A stretch of 64,000 nucleotides of DNA from Oxytricha trifallax (lineage: Eukaryota > Ciliophora > Spirotrichea > Sporadotrichida > Oxytrichidae). Made by a program: the position numbers and the translations under genes. This document shows, in pieces, positions 34,520 through 47,152 of the stretch. The stretch's first letter is position 1, and each line of letters opens with the position of its first letter. Location of the stretch: positions 1-64,000 of the forward strand of contig ARYC01016921.1 of the NCBI GenBank assembly GCA_000711775.1, written 5' to 3'. Below the pieces are notes generated by a model. That model ran no database searches and was not told the DNA's origin. It saw only the letters and a program-made list of their open reading frames with translations.

Positions 34520-36860
34520 ACGATAAATTGTTAATTTACGTGGGATGCGGGATCATGACTCCTGTAATTAAAATTTTCTATTAGATTTCAGCATCTCAAT
34601 TCTTTCAATTTCATTTTTCTATAGTTACTTCTTCAAGGGCTTAGATACCTAATTACCTCACTTTTTACGATGATTAGTTTACATGCTCTATATTAAAATT
34701 ATTGCTAATAGGAATTATTGATTATTTTTAATCGGATATTGTGCAATTGCAATTTAGTCAAACTAAAAATGAGATGTCATTAAAAATTTCATAATTTAAA
34801 TATTATTCATAAGTTATAGCCATAATTTTACTATATTCATTTTTACACTATTAGTTCTCGATAATTCTCTCTTATATTAATGATTTTTCTTACAAATAAA
34901 TTGTATATTATTTAATTTAAATCAATTAGAAACTATTATAGAATTATAATTTGATGATAGCTTTTCATCAGCCTAAAGTTTAAATGTTTTCCTTAATTTC
35001 ATTATCTCTCTCTCCAAAATTTATTCTATTTTTCAAAATATATTTATTATTATTGCTGCACTGAAAGTTTCTCAATTTTATCGAAGTCGATATATAAAAA
35101 TTTGAAAAATACCTGTGGATTTATTTAAACCTGATTAATTAATATTAAATTCTACTCCTAAATTAATATTGCCAATATATAACAATTCTTAATAAAAAAT
35201 ATAGAGTATTTTAGTTCTTTCAATATTATACTTATTAGAAATAAATATATTTTGTCAAAATTTATAGTTATAAATATTTATTTTAAAGTTATCGCAAATA
35301 AGTTTATCATCTGAAATAAAAGTAAAAACAATATTTAGAATAAAAGAATTTAATTTATATGTAGATTTTCAATTATCGAAAATTCAAGTTAAAATATTGA
35401 ATAATTTTATTAAAATTTAAATCTAAAAGTTATTAGTTTTTCTTTCTAACTAATGCAAAATTTTAAAGGTAATTTAAATTACTAAATTTAAAGGTATTTT
35501 AAATTTAGTTATTTACAAATAAATAAGATTGCATCGAATATCATATATTATTAAATGAAAGCGAAATGGAAAAGTTACTAATTTCTATAATAATGATGAA
35601 AATTATTGACAATCAAATATTTAATAATTATCTACTTGCCTGAAAAGCAGTCTTGAGAAAGCAGAAATTTTATTAATTTTCAATGTTTCGCACAAATTTC
35701 TGAATTTTAAGAGAAGATATTTTTATTTAATTTAATAAGCTAATGTGAAAATAACTTAATTATATATATTCCTTTAAATCAAATTAAAATTTTTTATTGA
35801 AGTGATGAAATAAAAATCAGGCAAATAGAGCTTTATTCAGAAAATTTAGAAGTTTAAAATTATTGATTCAAAGTTGATATAGAATCAAGAGGTAAAGTAT
35901 TTCTTATGAAAATATTTTACTTTGTAAATATAAATAAAATAGGAATCATGCATTTATAATACCAGACATCTTGAAAAATAATAAACAAAAGATGCCAGTA
36001 AGATAAGATAATTCTTTGGTCAAATATATTGCTATAAATTAAGACTTGTACAATTACTTAATTAGAGCAAAAAAAGAATATCTATTGAAGTATCATTCGG
36101 AAACTTTGGCGTGTATAAGTAAATCTTTTATGTATTTAAAATAAGTTTTTTAATCACTTCTCTATAGCTCATATATGATTATTATATTGTTAAGCTTCAT
36201 TTTACAAAACCGCATACATACCATATTAAATAATTTAATTTTATATAAAACCATTCAATATTCTTTTAATAGCTTCAAATGAAATTAAGTAATTATTAAT
36301 ATTAGGTTTTATATCTATATCTCTATTTAATCGTTAATATATATTCAATTTATTATCGCCTAAGTAAATTATAATATTTGCCTTATCCACTTTCTATATA
36401 CACTGGCAATATCCAAAGCTATTTCCTTAGTCTTAGCAATTAGTGATTGACAAGCCACTACTCTGATCCACAATTTTTGCATCTGTTAACACAATAAATT
36501 TGTAGATTTTGATATACTCCTCCAAATTTAAGTATAAAATTAAGAATCTTAAAGTTCACTCCTCACTCATCAAATAAAATAAACTTTCTACTATTTATTT
36601 TTGGTTTGTATATATCTATTAATACTTTAAGTTTTAATTTTTATTACTCTAATTAAGAGAAGACAAACGGGTTTCAAATATTTTGCAGCTTAAAGAAGTA
36701 TAACTAGAATTTTTATATTTTAGAAAAGTGCTCTCATTAATTCCATCTCAATTTGTATATATTTCATTCTAAAAATATTTTATCTCCTGTTTTAGATCAT
36801 TCGATACTAGTTCATTAATAACTCCGAAAACGGCTGGGATATATGTGAGGGCTTAATATT
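34520..36860 (-). CDS. Scattered coding segments, possible N-terminal part of the Gln-rich gene
   Basis: Three short protein-like stretches stand out on the reverse strand: YIPAVFGVINELVSNDLKQEIKYF (about 36850-36750), EEYIKIYKFIVLTDAKIVDQ then SLIAKTKEIALDIASVYRKW (about 36530-36380), and KNEIERIEMLKSNRKF (about 34620-34560). Between them is AT-rich DNA with TGA codons in all frames. They could be MDSs of the gene downstream or of another gene. No family is recognised. Confidence 0.4.
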
Positions 36861-37123
36861 TCAATATTTGAAAGATCTAAAATTATATAAATCCTCCATA
36901 AATTTATTCTATTATTCTATAAAACAAAATTATATTTGAAAGAATCAACAAACAAATTTAAGAATAAACTAAATATTAATCGAAAGGAGCTGATGTATAT
37001 AATAAAATATTAATAATATTAAGTTGAAATATTTAATAATAATAACGCTCTTGACCTATAAGCTCATTTAAATCCAAAAATGTATTAATTAAATATATCC
37101 ATTTTCCTATTGTCAATCTGATA

Positions 37124-37533
37124 TTGTAGGAATACATTCGAAATTGGGAAATTAAATTAAATTAATTATAAATCAAAATCTTGGCAGTTAAAGTTGGCCA
37201 ATTTAAATGATTTTAGGCTCATTCGATAGAGAATTTAAAATTAGCTGGACTTTATTATTGGCGGTACTATTTTATCGCATCCCTGGAGCGAGATAACTCG
37301 ACTTTAATTAAACGCATCTTAATTCATTAAATTATACCCTCACATTAAAGTCGAGTTATCTCGCTCCAGGGATGCGATAAAATAGTACCGCCAATAATAA
37401 AGTCCAGCTAATTTTAAATTCTCTATCGAATGAGCCTAAAATCATTTAAATTGGCCAACTTTAACTGCCAAGATTTTGATTTATAATTAATTTAATTTAA
37501 TTTAGTTTCCCAATTTCGAATGTATTCCTACAA
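37124..37533. mobile_element. Palindromic MITE family II, copy 2 (TA TSD), nearly perfect hairpin
   Basis: 410 bp with ends TTGTAGGAATACATTCG and complement, flanked by TA (37122-37123 and 37534-37535). The two arms appear identical over long stretches (for example GGAGCGAGATAACTCGACTT), which points to a recent insertion or to gene conversion between arms. It is clearly homologous to the copy at 28349-28763. No coding capacity. Confidence 0.94.
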
Positions 37534-38052
37534 TAATGGGATATAATTATAAAAATATTTAGTATTAAAATACAAATTTTAAACTATGGAAGAGAGGTAA
37601 ACAATATTATGAGTAGATTAATTTAATAATATAATACTAATTTTATCTAAAATTTAATATCGAATATATCTGTCATAATGAATCGTGAGGACTTGGATAT
37701 TTATTTTAATTTATTATAAATTTAAATAAATATGGAAGTTAGTAACGAATTTATATAATAATATAATATAATTTATACAATTTAAGATTGGAGATCATCT
37801 ACGCTTACTTTTCCAAAAAGTATGAAAAAACTTAAATATACATTTAGAAAAAAACTAAATCATTAAGTGAGACTTTTGTTCCATATTCCTATAGCACCCC
37901 CTATCATTCAATAATTTTTCTATAAACCTGTGTGCTCATAGTTTCTTTATAGGACTAGAAAGACTGCAAAGTTCTTATTGAAGTGTCTATTGTTTTCAAT
38001 GATTGTATTGCTCGAGATTTAAATTAATTGTTAAGCATAAATAAAACAAACC

Positions 38053-38070
38053 CCGTTAACCCCCCCCCCT
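38053..38070. repeat. C-tract
   Basis: An ACCCC stretch followed by ten consecutive C, in an otherwise AT-rich intergenic region just upstream of the methyltransferase. Simple sequence; function unknown. Confidence 0.7.
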
Positions 38071-38117
38071 TATTTAATTTACAATGTTTACTATGAGATT
38101 TTTTTGCAAAGTAGTAT

Positions 38118-40163
38118 GTTGTTCACCATAGTTGGTCTTTGTTTCTGGGTACTAATTCTCATCATATTTACAAGTCCACTTTGGATACCCCTTGCCATCC
38201 TTTGGTGCCCAGCTGGTATACTTATCATTCTAGATTATATATTTAAAAATATCATAAATTACCCTTGAAATTATTATGATACAATTTTATATTCTGACAT
38301 TCAGATACACAAAAGTAAGCATTAGAAATTATTAAATTGCGGAAGCTAATTGTATAATAATAGGTAGGAGAGAAGGTTTTCAATTTTGCAGAGAAATTGT
38401 TTTACTATCTGATGTATAAAACGACATGGTGCCGAAAGTTGATCTGGAAAGCTGTCTATAATCTCTTTGCATGGTAAGTTTTATATATTTATTAAATAAT
38501 TCTATGTACACTTAAGAAAATTTTTACCGAATTGAACAATTTTTTGCCTTAAAACTTTTTCAATTTAAAGAAGAAGTTTAACATTTGTTTTATCCACAAC
38601 CTAATATTTAATGTTTAAGGTACATGCAAAATGAAACGAAGTTGACAAGTTTCAATTGTGGATATGCAATTCTAACTTAAACTGGAGAGACAATAAAGTT
38701 AGTGGCAAAAAATGACAGAAAGAATCAGTTTTAGTATCAAATGTACCATTTCGCTGCTTTAGGTAACATATTCTCTATATTTGTTCCAAACATAAGTTAA
38801 TCTTTTCATTAATAGGCGTTAAAAACTTAGAAGCATTATCAGACAAGAGAATTTTAGATGTTGGAAGCGGTAGAGGAGGAGGATTGGCTTTCCTGTCCAA
38901 ATATTACGAGCCAATCGAAGCAGTGGGAATAGATTTCAGCCATTAAAATATCAGATTTTGTAATTAAAGATTCAGAGAAATTGAGAATTTGTTCTATTAT
39001 TAGGTAAGTCAATTTTAAAAGATTTTATTCTTATGATATCTATTTGCTTCAGATATATAAAATGCAAATTATTATTTAAAATAAACTCAATTTATCTATA
39101 TTTTATAGAAGTTGCATACTAAATAACGATTTCCCCATCATTTTTAAATTATAGGTAAAGATATTCAAATCTTTCTTGAAAACATGAGAAGTCTAAGAGT
39201 ATTATATATTTCATATGTATCATAGTTTTAAGCATGTTTCATACTATGTTTAAACATTATTTCTTAAATTTGAGCTAATGTCGACGTAATTTTAAAATAG
39301 GGTGACGCAGAGAAATTACATAAGACTAAATTCCTAAAAAATTAAGTTTTTGACTTAGTGCTTTGCATTGAAACTTTCCATTGCCTATCTAACCCTTTCA
39401 ATACTTTAAGGAATTTATCACATATAAAAATAAGTTTTAAATCAATTTACCTCCTCATATATGACTAGATTAAAGCATCATAAAAATTATAATTTTTATT
39501 TGGAATATGAGACCTCTCATAGAGGAAAATAATGGATCGGTAATCATAGTGGATATCTTCTATAAGAAGGATTTAGAACGCATGGAGACAATCTTTAAAG
39601 ACGCACTTTATCAAATTGAAAAGAAAGAAATTCTGACGATTAATGTTAAGCATTCTATGAATTTAGATAAGTCGAGGTCTGAGAGACTGATTCAAACTAT
39701 TTCAGAGAACAAATACATAGTCATTAATTAAATAACTTCATTCAATTAATAGAGCTCATTAATTTTTAGTCAAATTAATAGAATTCATTTTATAAGAGTC
39801 AGGATATTAAGAAACTTCTTAGCAAGTGCTGAAGAATCCAGAACTTACCAGGACTTAGGAAAAACTAAAGAATATATCTGTTATGTATTAAAACCATGTC
39901 AAAATTAACAATAGAGTTCTGTCACTGCAGACGGTAGTTGTTCCACTTAAACTCAAGGGTCTCTGAGTGTGAATATCTTAAAAACATAAATTGTTAAGAT
40001 ACAACCTCTTATAGATTATTTTATGAATAACAACCCTTAAAATAGCGCTGGAATAAGGTTAAAAGGTAGCCTAAGGACCAGTTATGGGGGTGGAGGCCCA
40101 ACTGCTAAATACACTTAAAACTACGAAGAGAGTTAAGATTCAGATATACAGTAATAAAGCTGA
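38118..40163 (+). CDS. Membrane-anchored SAM-dependent class I methyltransferase
   Basis: The likely start MLFTIVGLCFWVLILIIFTSPLWIPLAILWCP gives an N-terminal hydrophobic hairpin or anchor. Then come EKVFNFAEKLFYYLMYKTTW, motif I RILDVGSGRGGGLAFL with acidic end of strand 2 (AVGIDFS), GDAEKL, and motif IV-like FDLVLCIETFHCLSNP. A second half has GSVIIVDIFYKKDLERME and a C-terminal SRTYQDLGKTKEYICYVLKP before a Gln/Ser-rich tail ending at TGA 40161-40163. This matches small-molecule (lipid, sterol or phospho-base) methyltransferases; the substrate cannot be read from sequence. Introns are visible at 38474-38619 and before GVKNLEAL and GDAEKL. The join between the anchor and EKVFNF is not resolved. 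Confidence 0.8.
39422..39504. other. IES of methyltransferase gene, pointer ATAT
   Basis: ATAT is repeated at 39422 and 39505. Excision of 83 bp joins TLRNLSH to MRPLIEENNGSVIIVDIF. Confidence 0.8.
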
Positions 40164-40637
40164 AATCGAATAGATAGAATTATGAGCTATCTATGAATAG
40201 CTCATTATAATAAGAAAATATTCTAATTGGATATATAAAGGATTCTTTAAGTAATTCATTAATTATTATTTTAGTTTGGATTACATTTGACACAAATTCA
40301 TTTCTTGATTCGAAGTTTTGTAAAAATATAATGACATAATTTATAAATTTAAAAAATCCTGTAAAAAAGATTCAAATAGGCAAGTGCGTCCATTCCTTAT
40401 TACAAATCAATAAATAAATTTTACAACTTATTTTATTATGATAAATCTCTCTAAAGTAAAATAATGAAAACATCCTAAAATATCCACTTACTTGATATCT
40501 TCTTAATTGGAACATTCTTTGAGAAACCTAAGACATTTAAAATTATCTTTTGTAATTCTCTTAATATTTGAATTAGATATTACTAAAATTTAAGTGTAAA
40601 TATAAGCAAAACTAATACTACTTTATATATCATTAAA

Positions 40638-40882
40638 TCATAATTATTTCATAGAAGCACTACCACCAAGTGTCATTTTACCAAATAAGTTACTACCACT
40701 AGGATTTTTATCATTACCAAAAGCAGATGATTGCATAAAATTGCTATTTTTATTTTAAATATTAATATTTACTATATCTTATTGCTGTTATTATTGTGGT
40801 TTTCTTTATATTAAATTAGGTGTATTTGAGAGTGCTTAATTTACTAATTCGTTATATTTCTTCAGTCTTATATTTTGCTTTG

Positions 40883-40917
<35 letters not shown>

Positions 40918-43900
40918 AAATATTATCATTAAATATTATCATTGAGAAGTATAATTTTATATTAATAATAATTATAATTAATATAATATTATATTCTGAG
41001 GCTACTTCACACTAGCCATTAATGTGATATTGATTTTTTGTAAATTCTGCTAGCTCTAGCTAAGCATATTATTAATTTATTTCTGTTTATCCATGTCTTT
41101 TATGGTTTTCTGGGCTTGCAACATGAACCCACCGAAACCCTAATTACCGCTGCCACCTGAATTACTATTATTCATGCCACTAATCTAAAATATCTGTATA
41201 GTAATCTATATAAAAAATAATAAATATATAATCAATGAGTCTGAACCATTTCCATTACCACCCTAATATATCATACTGCCACGCTTTAAATAATTTTAGA
41301 GATTATTCGTGCTATTTGCATTCATTGCGTTTTTAAATAAATTCAATCTTTATATGTTGTTTTGCTACTGGATGTCATTGCTAGATTAATTAATAGAGAA
41401 TATTACAAAAAACTTTACTGTGTAATTATTCTTATATTATTTATTTTTAGCAAGATGTTAGGTTCGTAGTTTTCTTTTTAAGTATCATCGATTTCTTACC
41501 AGCTCCTTTTCCTAAATTATCTAAAAATTTATCAAATTTTAATAGCAATTCATAAACTTAATATTTTTACTTTAACTTATATATTACGAGAACCTTGTGG
41601 ATCTAGAATTTTCAAAGCTTATTCTTCGCTCATTAGATCAATTCTCACAGCTTAGTTATCTATCAAAGTATAATATTTATTCATAATTAAATTTTGTTTT
41701 TCAATATAAAGAATTAAAAAGTAACCTTTTGCTTAATATCATTCTCCATAGTTTAAAATTGCCCCTAAGCCCCAGCATTCCTAACATCCTCATTTTCCTA
41801 GAAATGTCTTAAATTTCTGTTAGGAGATAGGTGATTAATGGCTATGAAGGCATTTTGTTTCTCTGATCGTTGCCTAGCTTTCCTTATCACTTCCTTCATG
41901 TCAACCTCGCCTTTTATGTTTTGTGATCGTAGGCGCTTCTCTCGAAATTCTTCCAACACTTCATTATAAATATAGTCCTGTAATTTTACTAGATCACATA
42001 GAGAGTATGAATAAATGGGAAATTACATATTGATTTTAAAAAGACTTCATTAGACTTGATCTTTCCACGGTTCATCACATTAAGTTCACTTAGGAAATCC
42101 CCGCCATATTACTCAGCAACCTTGAATATTCCCTATTACGCTTCAGTTTGATCTTTTTTGCTTAAAATTCCATTTTTAGATTTGTTCTTTGCAACTGCTA
42201 GTAAAAATTTGTCTTTCTTTGATAAGTTTTATATCAAATAAATCATTTAAATAATCTTAATTACTAACAATTATAAGAAGTTTTCATTGAGATCACTATT
42301 ATCCCCAAAATGAGGAAGCAATTATGCGTTTTTCATTTTATTGTCTTCTATTACCATTCGAGGTGAGGGCAGGTGAGTCATTGAGATTTATGAAATAGGT
42401 GAACCTTCTTTTAGTTTTAATGGTCTTTCTGACTAAATCAAACCATTTCTGTAGAAATCAAGTGCTTCCTGAAGATAAAATTTTTATATCAACAGATTAT
42501 GAAAAAATCTAATACCTCCCCTTTACTTATTACAAAACTAAGAATTTAAGTAAATTAACATATTTTAGATTCCCCGTTCCAAAGGTTTGAGCGATTATTT
42601 TCCTTTTAATGCTTCTCACCAGATCATTTTTAATGTACTAGAATGATTCCAGAATTTCCTTCAACTTTTTAAATGTTACTCTCTCGTTTTTACCAGAAGC
42701 CTCATAATTGGATTTTGCCTAATTATATCCATTGTATAAACTCCTTATTTTAGAGTTTTATTTCTCTGTCTTCCCTCTCATACATCTGTCATTATATTAT
42801 TATAATTATTGAAACTTATATAGTAGAAATAATCATTGTAGTATTTACTCTTTTCAAGATTTCCCAGGTAGTAGTGCTACATCCCCAACTGCTCATACGC
42901 TCTTAATTCTTCCTATGCATCATTATGTCTCCAAGCCAGTTCTAACTACTTCTTGAAACATTTTATCGCATTCTCATAGTTTTTCAAGGCATTCACAAAT
43001 ACTTCTATATAAGGCTAATATATATCATAAACTTATGTGTTTAATTGTAGCACTTTCCCATATTCTCATAGGCGAGCATCTTGCTGTAATCGTTTTCTTC
43101 ATCAGCAGCCACATTTCTCAGACATCTGAAAGCTACAAGAGCTGATTGGTAGTCATCGAAAAATATAGAAACAACTGCTTTCAAGTGAAATGTAGTCCTT
43201 AGTGTTTTAAGAGAAATTATATATAAATTAAAGTTTCTAAATCATATGCATGGGAAGCCATACTTAGCATTCAATATAAAAATAAATCACAAAACTAAAG
43301 TCAGAACTTTTAAAAAAGTTTCAATTATATAAAGTTTTTTAATGATAATATATGATTTCATCAATATGTCTTCTTGCACTTTGATAATCTCTAATTTTGA
43401 AAAATCTCTAAGCCCTCCTTCTCTCTTCATCCAACTTACCATAGTATTGCTTCTTGACCTCGTCTAGTTCAGTTATGTCCTCTATGTCCTTTGGAATATT
43501 ATTATATTATATAAATTATTGATAATTACATAAGAATTAATCTATTATAATTAGAGTTTCTAGTTCCTCTTTTTGAAGTTCAGTATCTCTTAGCACTTAC
43601 TTGCCATTACTCATTAGAAACTGTTTTTATTAACTTTTCAGCACTTCCTTCAATTTATCTAATGTAGGAGATGACTAATTTTCCTAATAGTAATTATTTT
43701 TACTCGATAGATTTGGATTTTAGTATTGCATCTGTTTATTGAAAGATTAGGAAGCGTTTTAATATTGGTTTAAATTTCCTTATGAAAATGAAGCTCTTAG
43801 ATTTTTTGTTTACTACCGGCTGATTAAGTTACTTATCTTAATTAAAACTATAAAAAACCTGGAAAAAAGTTGCTTGTGTTTTTCAGTATAGACTTACTAG

Positions 43901-44777
43901 TTGCATTTTTACTCTAATTTATTAGCAATTTAGTAGATTTGGATTATCCCATTTTCTTATTTTCGATAACTACATCATTCATTTCGGTATCACTCCCGTC
44001 AACAGATGATACTGTAACTAATGACGATTTCTCTGAGGGGCTATCACTATACTTTCTCCCTTATTTATTATGTAATTTACCATTAGGTCTTAGACCATAG
44101 GGTAGAAAAGTGGAAGAACTAACTTATTTTTTAATGCTTTTCTATCGTGAAATTTCTTATTCTGTAGTTGTGGGTTGCCTAACAAGCGGGGTTGTTTTCT
44201 TTGTATTTGTGTAATTTACTGAGAGTGCTAGCTACGCAGCTAGATTCTTGATATTTGACTAGGGTCTACTCGATTGGATGACACTGCCGTTAATGCCCTA
44301 CCTGTTTGTAGTTAAATTTATAGTTTAATTTTGAGTTTAACTTTGGGATAAAGCGTCAGTGAATAAATGATTGGATTTTTATCTCAAAAGTTTCTGAGAG
44401 ATTACACCCTATGTATTCGTTAAAGTCTCGTTGCTTCCTTCGATGTTTGTTGATTGATTGTAAGTTGACATCATTTGCTGTTATTGCTAAAACTGTTAGT
44501 ATTTCAATAATTAGGGCATCTTCTGGTTTTAAGTCAAAACTGTGCTGGATTGTTATCCATTTTCAATGATACTGTTGCTAGGCCTGGCTTTTAGAGAAGT
44601 CAAGGGTCTAGTTGAAGATTTTGCGTTTTCTGGAATTGAGGAATGAATTTTCTATTTTGGTAGAGTTGCACGCTCAGAGTTTAGAGGAAATTAGGGGAAA
44701 AGATCCACACTGGTGGAACTGTTTTTAATTAGTTTATTCAATACTTGCAGATGATTCTAGTGTCTTTATTGATACAT
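40638..44777 (-). CDS. TPR-repeat protein with disordered Gln/Ser/Asn-rich ends
   Basis: The reverse strand opens with MYQQRHQNHLQVLNKLIKNSS at 44777 and continues about 100 residues to QFQQQQQMMSTYNQS and then a Ser/Thr/Asn-rich region. The centre holds tetratricopeptide repeats: NYENAIKCFKKQLELAWRHNDAQEELRAYEQLGMQHYYLGNLEKSKYY around 43010-42830, with the CMRGK motif that follows such repeats in protist proteins. The C-terminus is Gly/Phe-rich (GGSGNQGFGGFMLQAQ, SGSNLFGKMTLGGSASMKQL) ending at TGA 40638-40640. TPRs act as protein-binding scaffolds; the partner is unknown. Many IESs or introns interrupt it and I have not resolved them. Adjacent WD40 and TPR genes on the same strand need not be functionally linked. 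Confidence 0.72.
40887..40914. repeat. (AT)n microsatellite
   Basis: About 14 AT units in an IES or intron-like part of the TPR gene 3' region. Confidence 0.85.
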
Positions 44778-44935
44778 TTTATTTTATATTATAATAATTG
44801 TTGTTGATGTTTTATAAAAATTTATCCTTTTAGCTTTGCTATTATAAAGTTCATAGAACATATTTAATAAAGTATTATATTGAAAAAAATTAAAAGCAAT
44901 TTAATTTAATTTTATCTATCTGTAATCAATATATA

Positions 44936-46761
44936 TCATTAAATCTACTTCTTATTATCAACGACATGAATCACTCTGAGATGTGAATCTGAACTACCAA
45001 ACGCGACTTTATTGGTGCCAGCACGTTTTGAGACATCCATCGAAAAAATACTGCCTGCAAATTCGTGGATACATGAAATTAATTGGCCATCAGAGTAGTT
45101 AAACACACGGAATTCGTTTTTGCCTGAACCTCCAGCCGCATAAATGAACTCCCCAGTGATATCATAAAATATGAACGAAGTTGAATTGATAGATAAATGT
45201 TTTAGAGTATAATATCAAACTTGCAAGTATATAGCATAGCACTTGCTTCACCCAAAAGCTTTTAATGACTCTCATATTACTCCTAGAAATGATTTATCCA
45301 TTAACCACTAGCATCTTTATCACCACCATCCCAATCGATAGTTCTAAGTGGAGAGTGAGTTTTTCTGAGATCCCAGAGCTAAATACAGTCGTTTGGTTGA
45401 CAACTACCTGTCATGAGCATGCCATCTTGATGTCTAATGTCTATGGCTTCCCCTTAAATTTGTGGACCATTAATTTATTAGACTGGGCCCTCTTCTCTTA
45501 TGTCGTAGAGATTGATAACTTTGTCCCATCCTCCTGTATAAAATACCATTAAAAGTTTTAAATCAGAAATTTTTTAAATTCGGAATATTTGATGTATAGA
45601 GAAGTTCGTCTTTAAGGGGACTAAATTTAATGCACTAAACTCTGTTAGAGTGCCCAACCAAGGTCTTCGAGGAATGTAAAGTTTGTTTCAAATCTTTGGT
45701 TGTGGCATCGTAAAGTCTGATAAATGTATCTTTTCCACCTGTTGCGACTGTATATCCTGATTTATCGAAATCCAAAGTATAAAGCTGATTATCAAAAATA
45801 TCTGTAAATTACTAATCTTAAATGATTTATTGACACTAGCGAGTAAAAGTTTGCTTGTGATACTTCACAGAAATCTCCTTGAATTATCCATAATATGATA
45901 ATCCTGACTGATAAATACTTTTTTATTCCCATGATATTGGGCAGTTCTTTGCTTTTATCATGCAAAGGCTATTGATCAACCCCGATAGAGTAATCCATCA
46001 TTGAATCACTCTAGCTTTCCTTATGTTTCTTCCATTTCACACTAGTAACTGCAGTCTCTACGGCGCTATCACCACCTTAAGAGTGAGTTTTAATTACTTG
46101 AGCTGATGTCTGTGAAGGGTGAGCTAAATTGTAGATTCTAATCGTGCCGTCTCCACATGCGATGGCTATTTGTTCCTGAATTTAATAGTAGTATAGTAAA
46201 ATGTTTTCTTAAAAACTCAAGTAAAACTAGTCTCTATATAATCAGACAACTCAAATATCTCAACAACAGATTGCTTGCTAATATTGATATTATTAGTAAG
46301 CTCAATTTTCTTGGCAGCATATGGGTTGTTGAACATCTTAATATGATGTTTCTTATGATGATCTGGGTGATTGGGATCGTCTCTGGGAGATACTGCAGGG
46401 GATATTCTATTGGTCTAACCTTGAGATGGGATATTTAAGTGTGAATTTATTAAAATATTGATTAAATAATCTTATAGGAAAAAGTTTTTAATTATATACA
46501 TGTGAATGATAAGATTCCATAGTTAATTAAATGGGATTTTCTGATTAAATTATTATAGTTTCAACTTTAAAATAAAATTATATTGTCATCTTGAGCTTTA
46601 TTTATACGCATAATATTTATTTTATTTATCTTTCACTTCTATATCTATCTTTAAAAATATAATATAAATTAATTTGTTATAAAGCTGATTATCTGGTGCG
46701 TCTAAGCGATTAATATTTCTATAAATTTAAATTTAAATTATCCATCAGTAGCTGTTGCCAT
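44936..46761 (-). CDS. WD40-repeat protein
   Basis: The reverse strand probably starts at MATATDG (46761) and, after an IES, continues with a His/Pro/Asp-rich segment (SPRDDPNHPDHHKKHHIKMFNNPYAAKKIELT). WD40 blades follow: AIACGDGTIRIYNLAHPSQ, LYTLDFDKSGYTVATGGKDTFIRLYDA, GHSNRVQCIKFSP, TGGWDKVINLYDIREEGPVQQINGP, DGMLMTGSCQPNDCIQLWDLR, FIYAAGGSGKNEFRVFNY and finally KVAFGSSDSHLRVIHV before TGA at 44936-44938. The GGWD...W/LYDIR...GP signature is common in protist WD40 scaffolds of unassigned function. Several IESs break the frame, including one in the first 30 codons. No orthologue is claimed. Confidence 0.78.
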
Positions 46762-47152
46762 GATATTGGAAAGAATTTAATATTTTTATTTTTAATTATT
46801 ATTATTATAATTATTTCTTCTATTTGTTCATCTTCTTAGTCAATAGCACATCCAAATATCTCAACAATTTATAAATATATCAGATGAATACCTTTTATAC
46901 ACAAATAATAGAAAATTTATAAATGTTAATTAATAAGTTTTTAAGTAAAACCACCAGAACTCTTAATAAAATTTCTGCAGCCCACTCTCTCTAATAGAGT
47001 AGTAATAAAATTTATTTATCATTCTTTTTTTGCTATTTTTTATGTAGTTTCATATATAGTTTTTAAATATTCAAAATATGTTAAATTAATATAATGAGAG
47101 TGTAGGAATTAAAAATTTAGTAATTAAAAGATCTTTCGGAATCAATATATAA

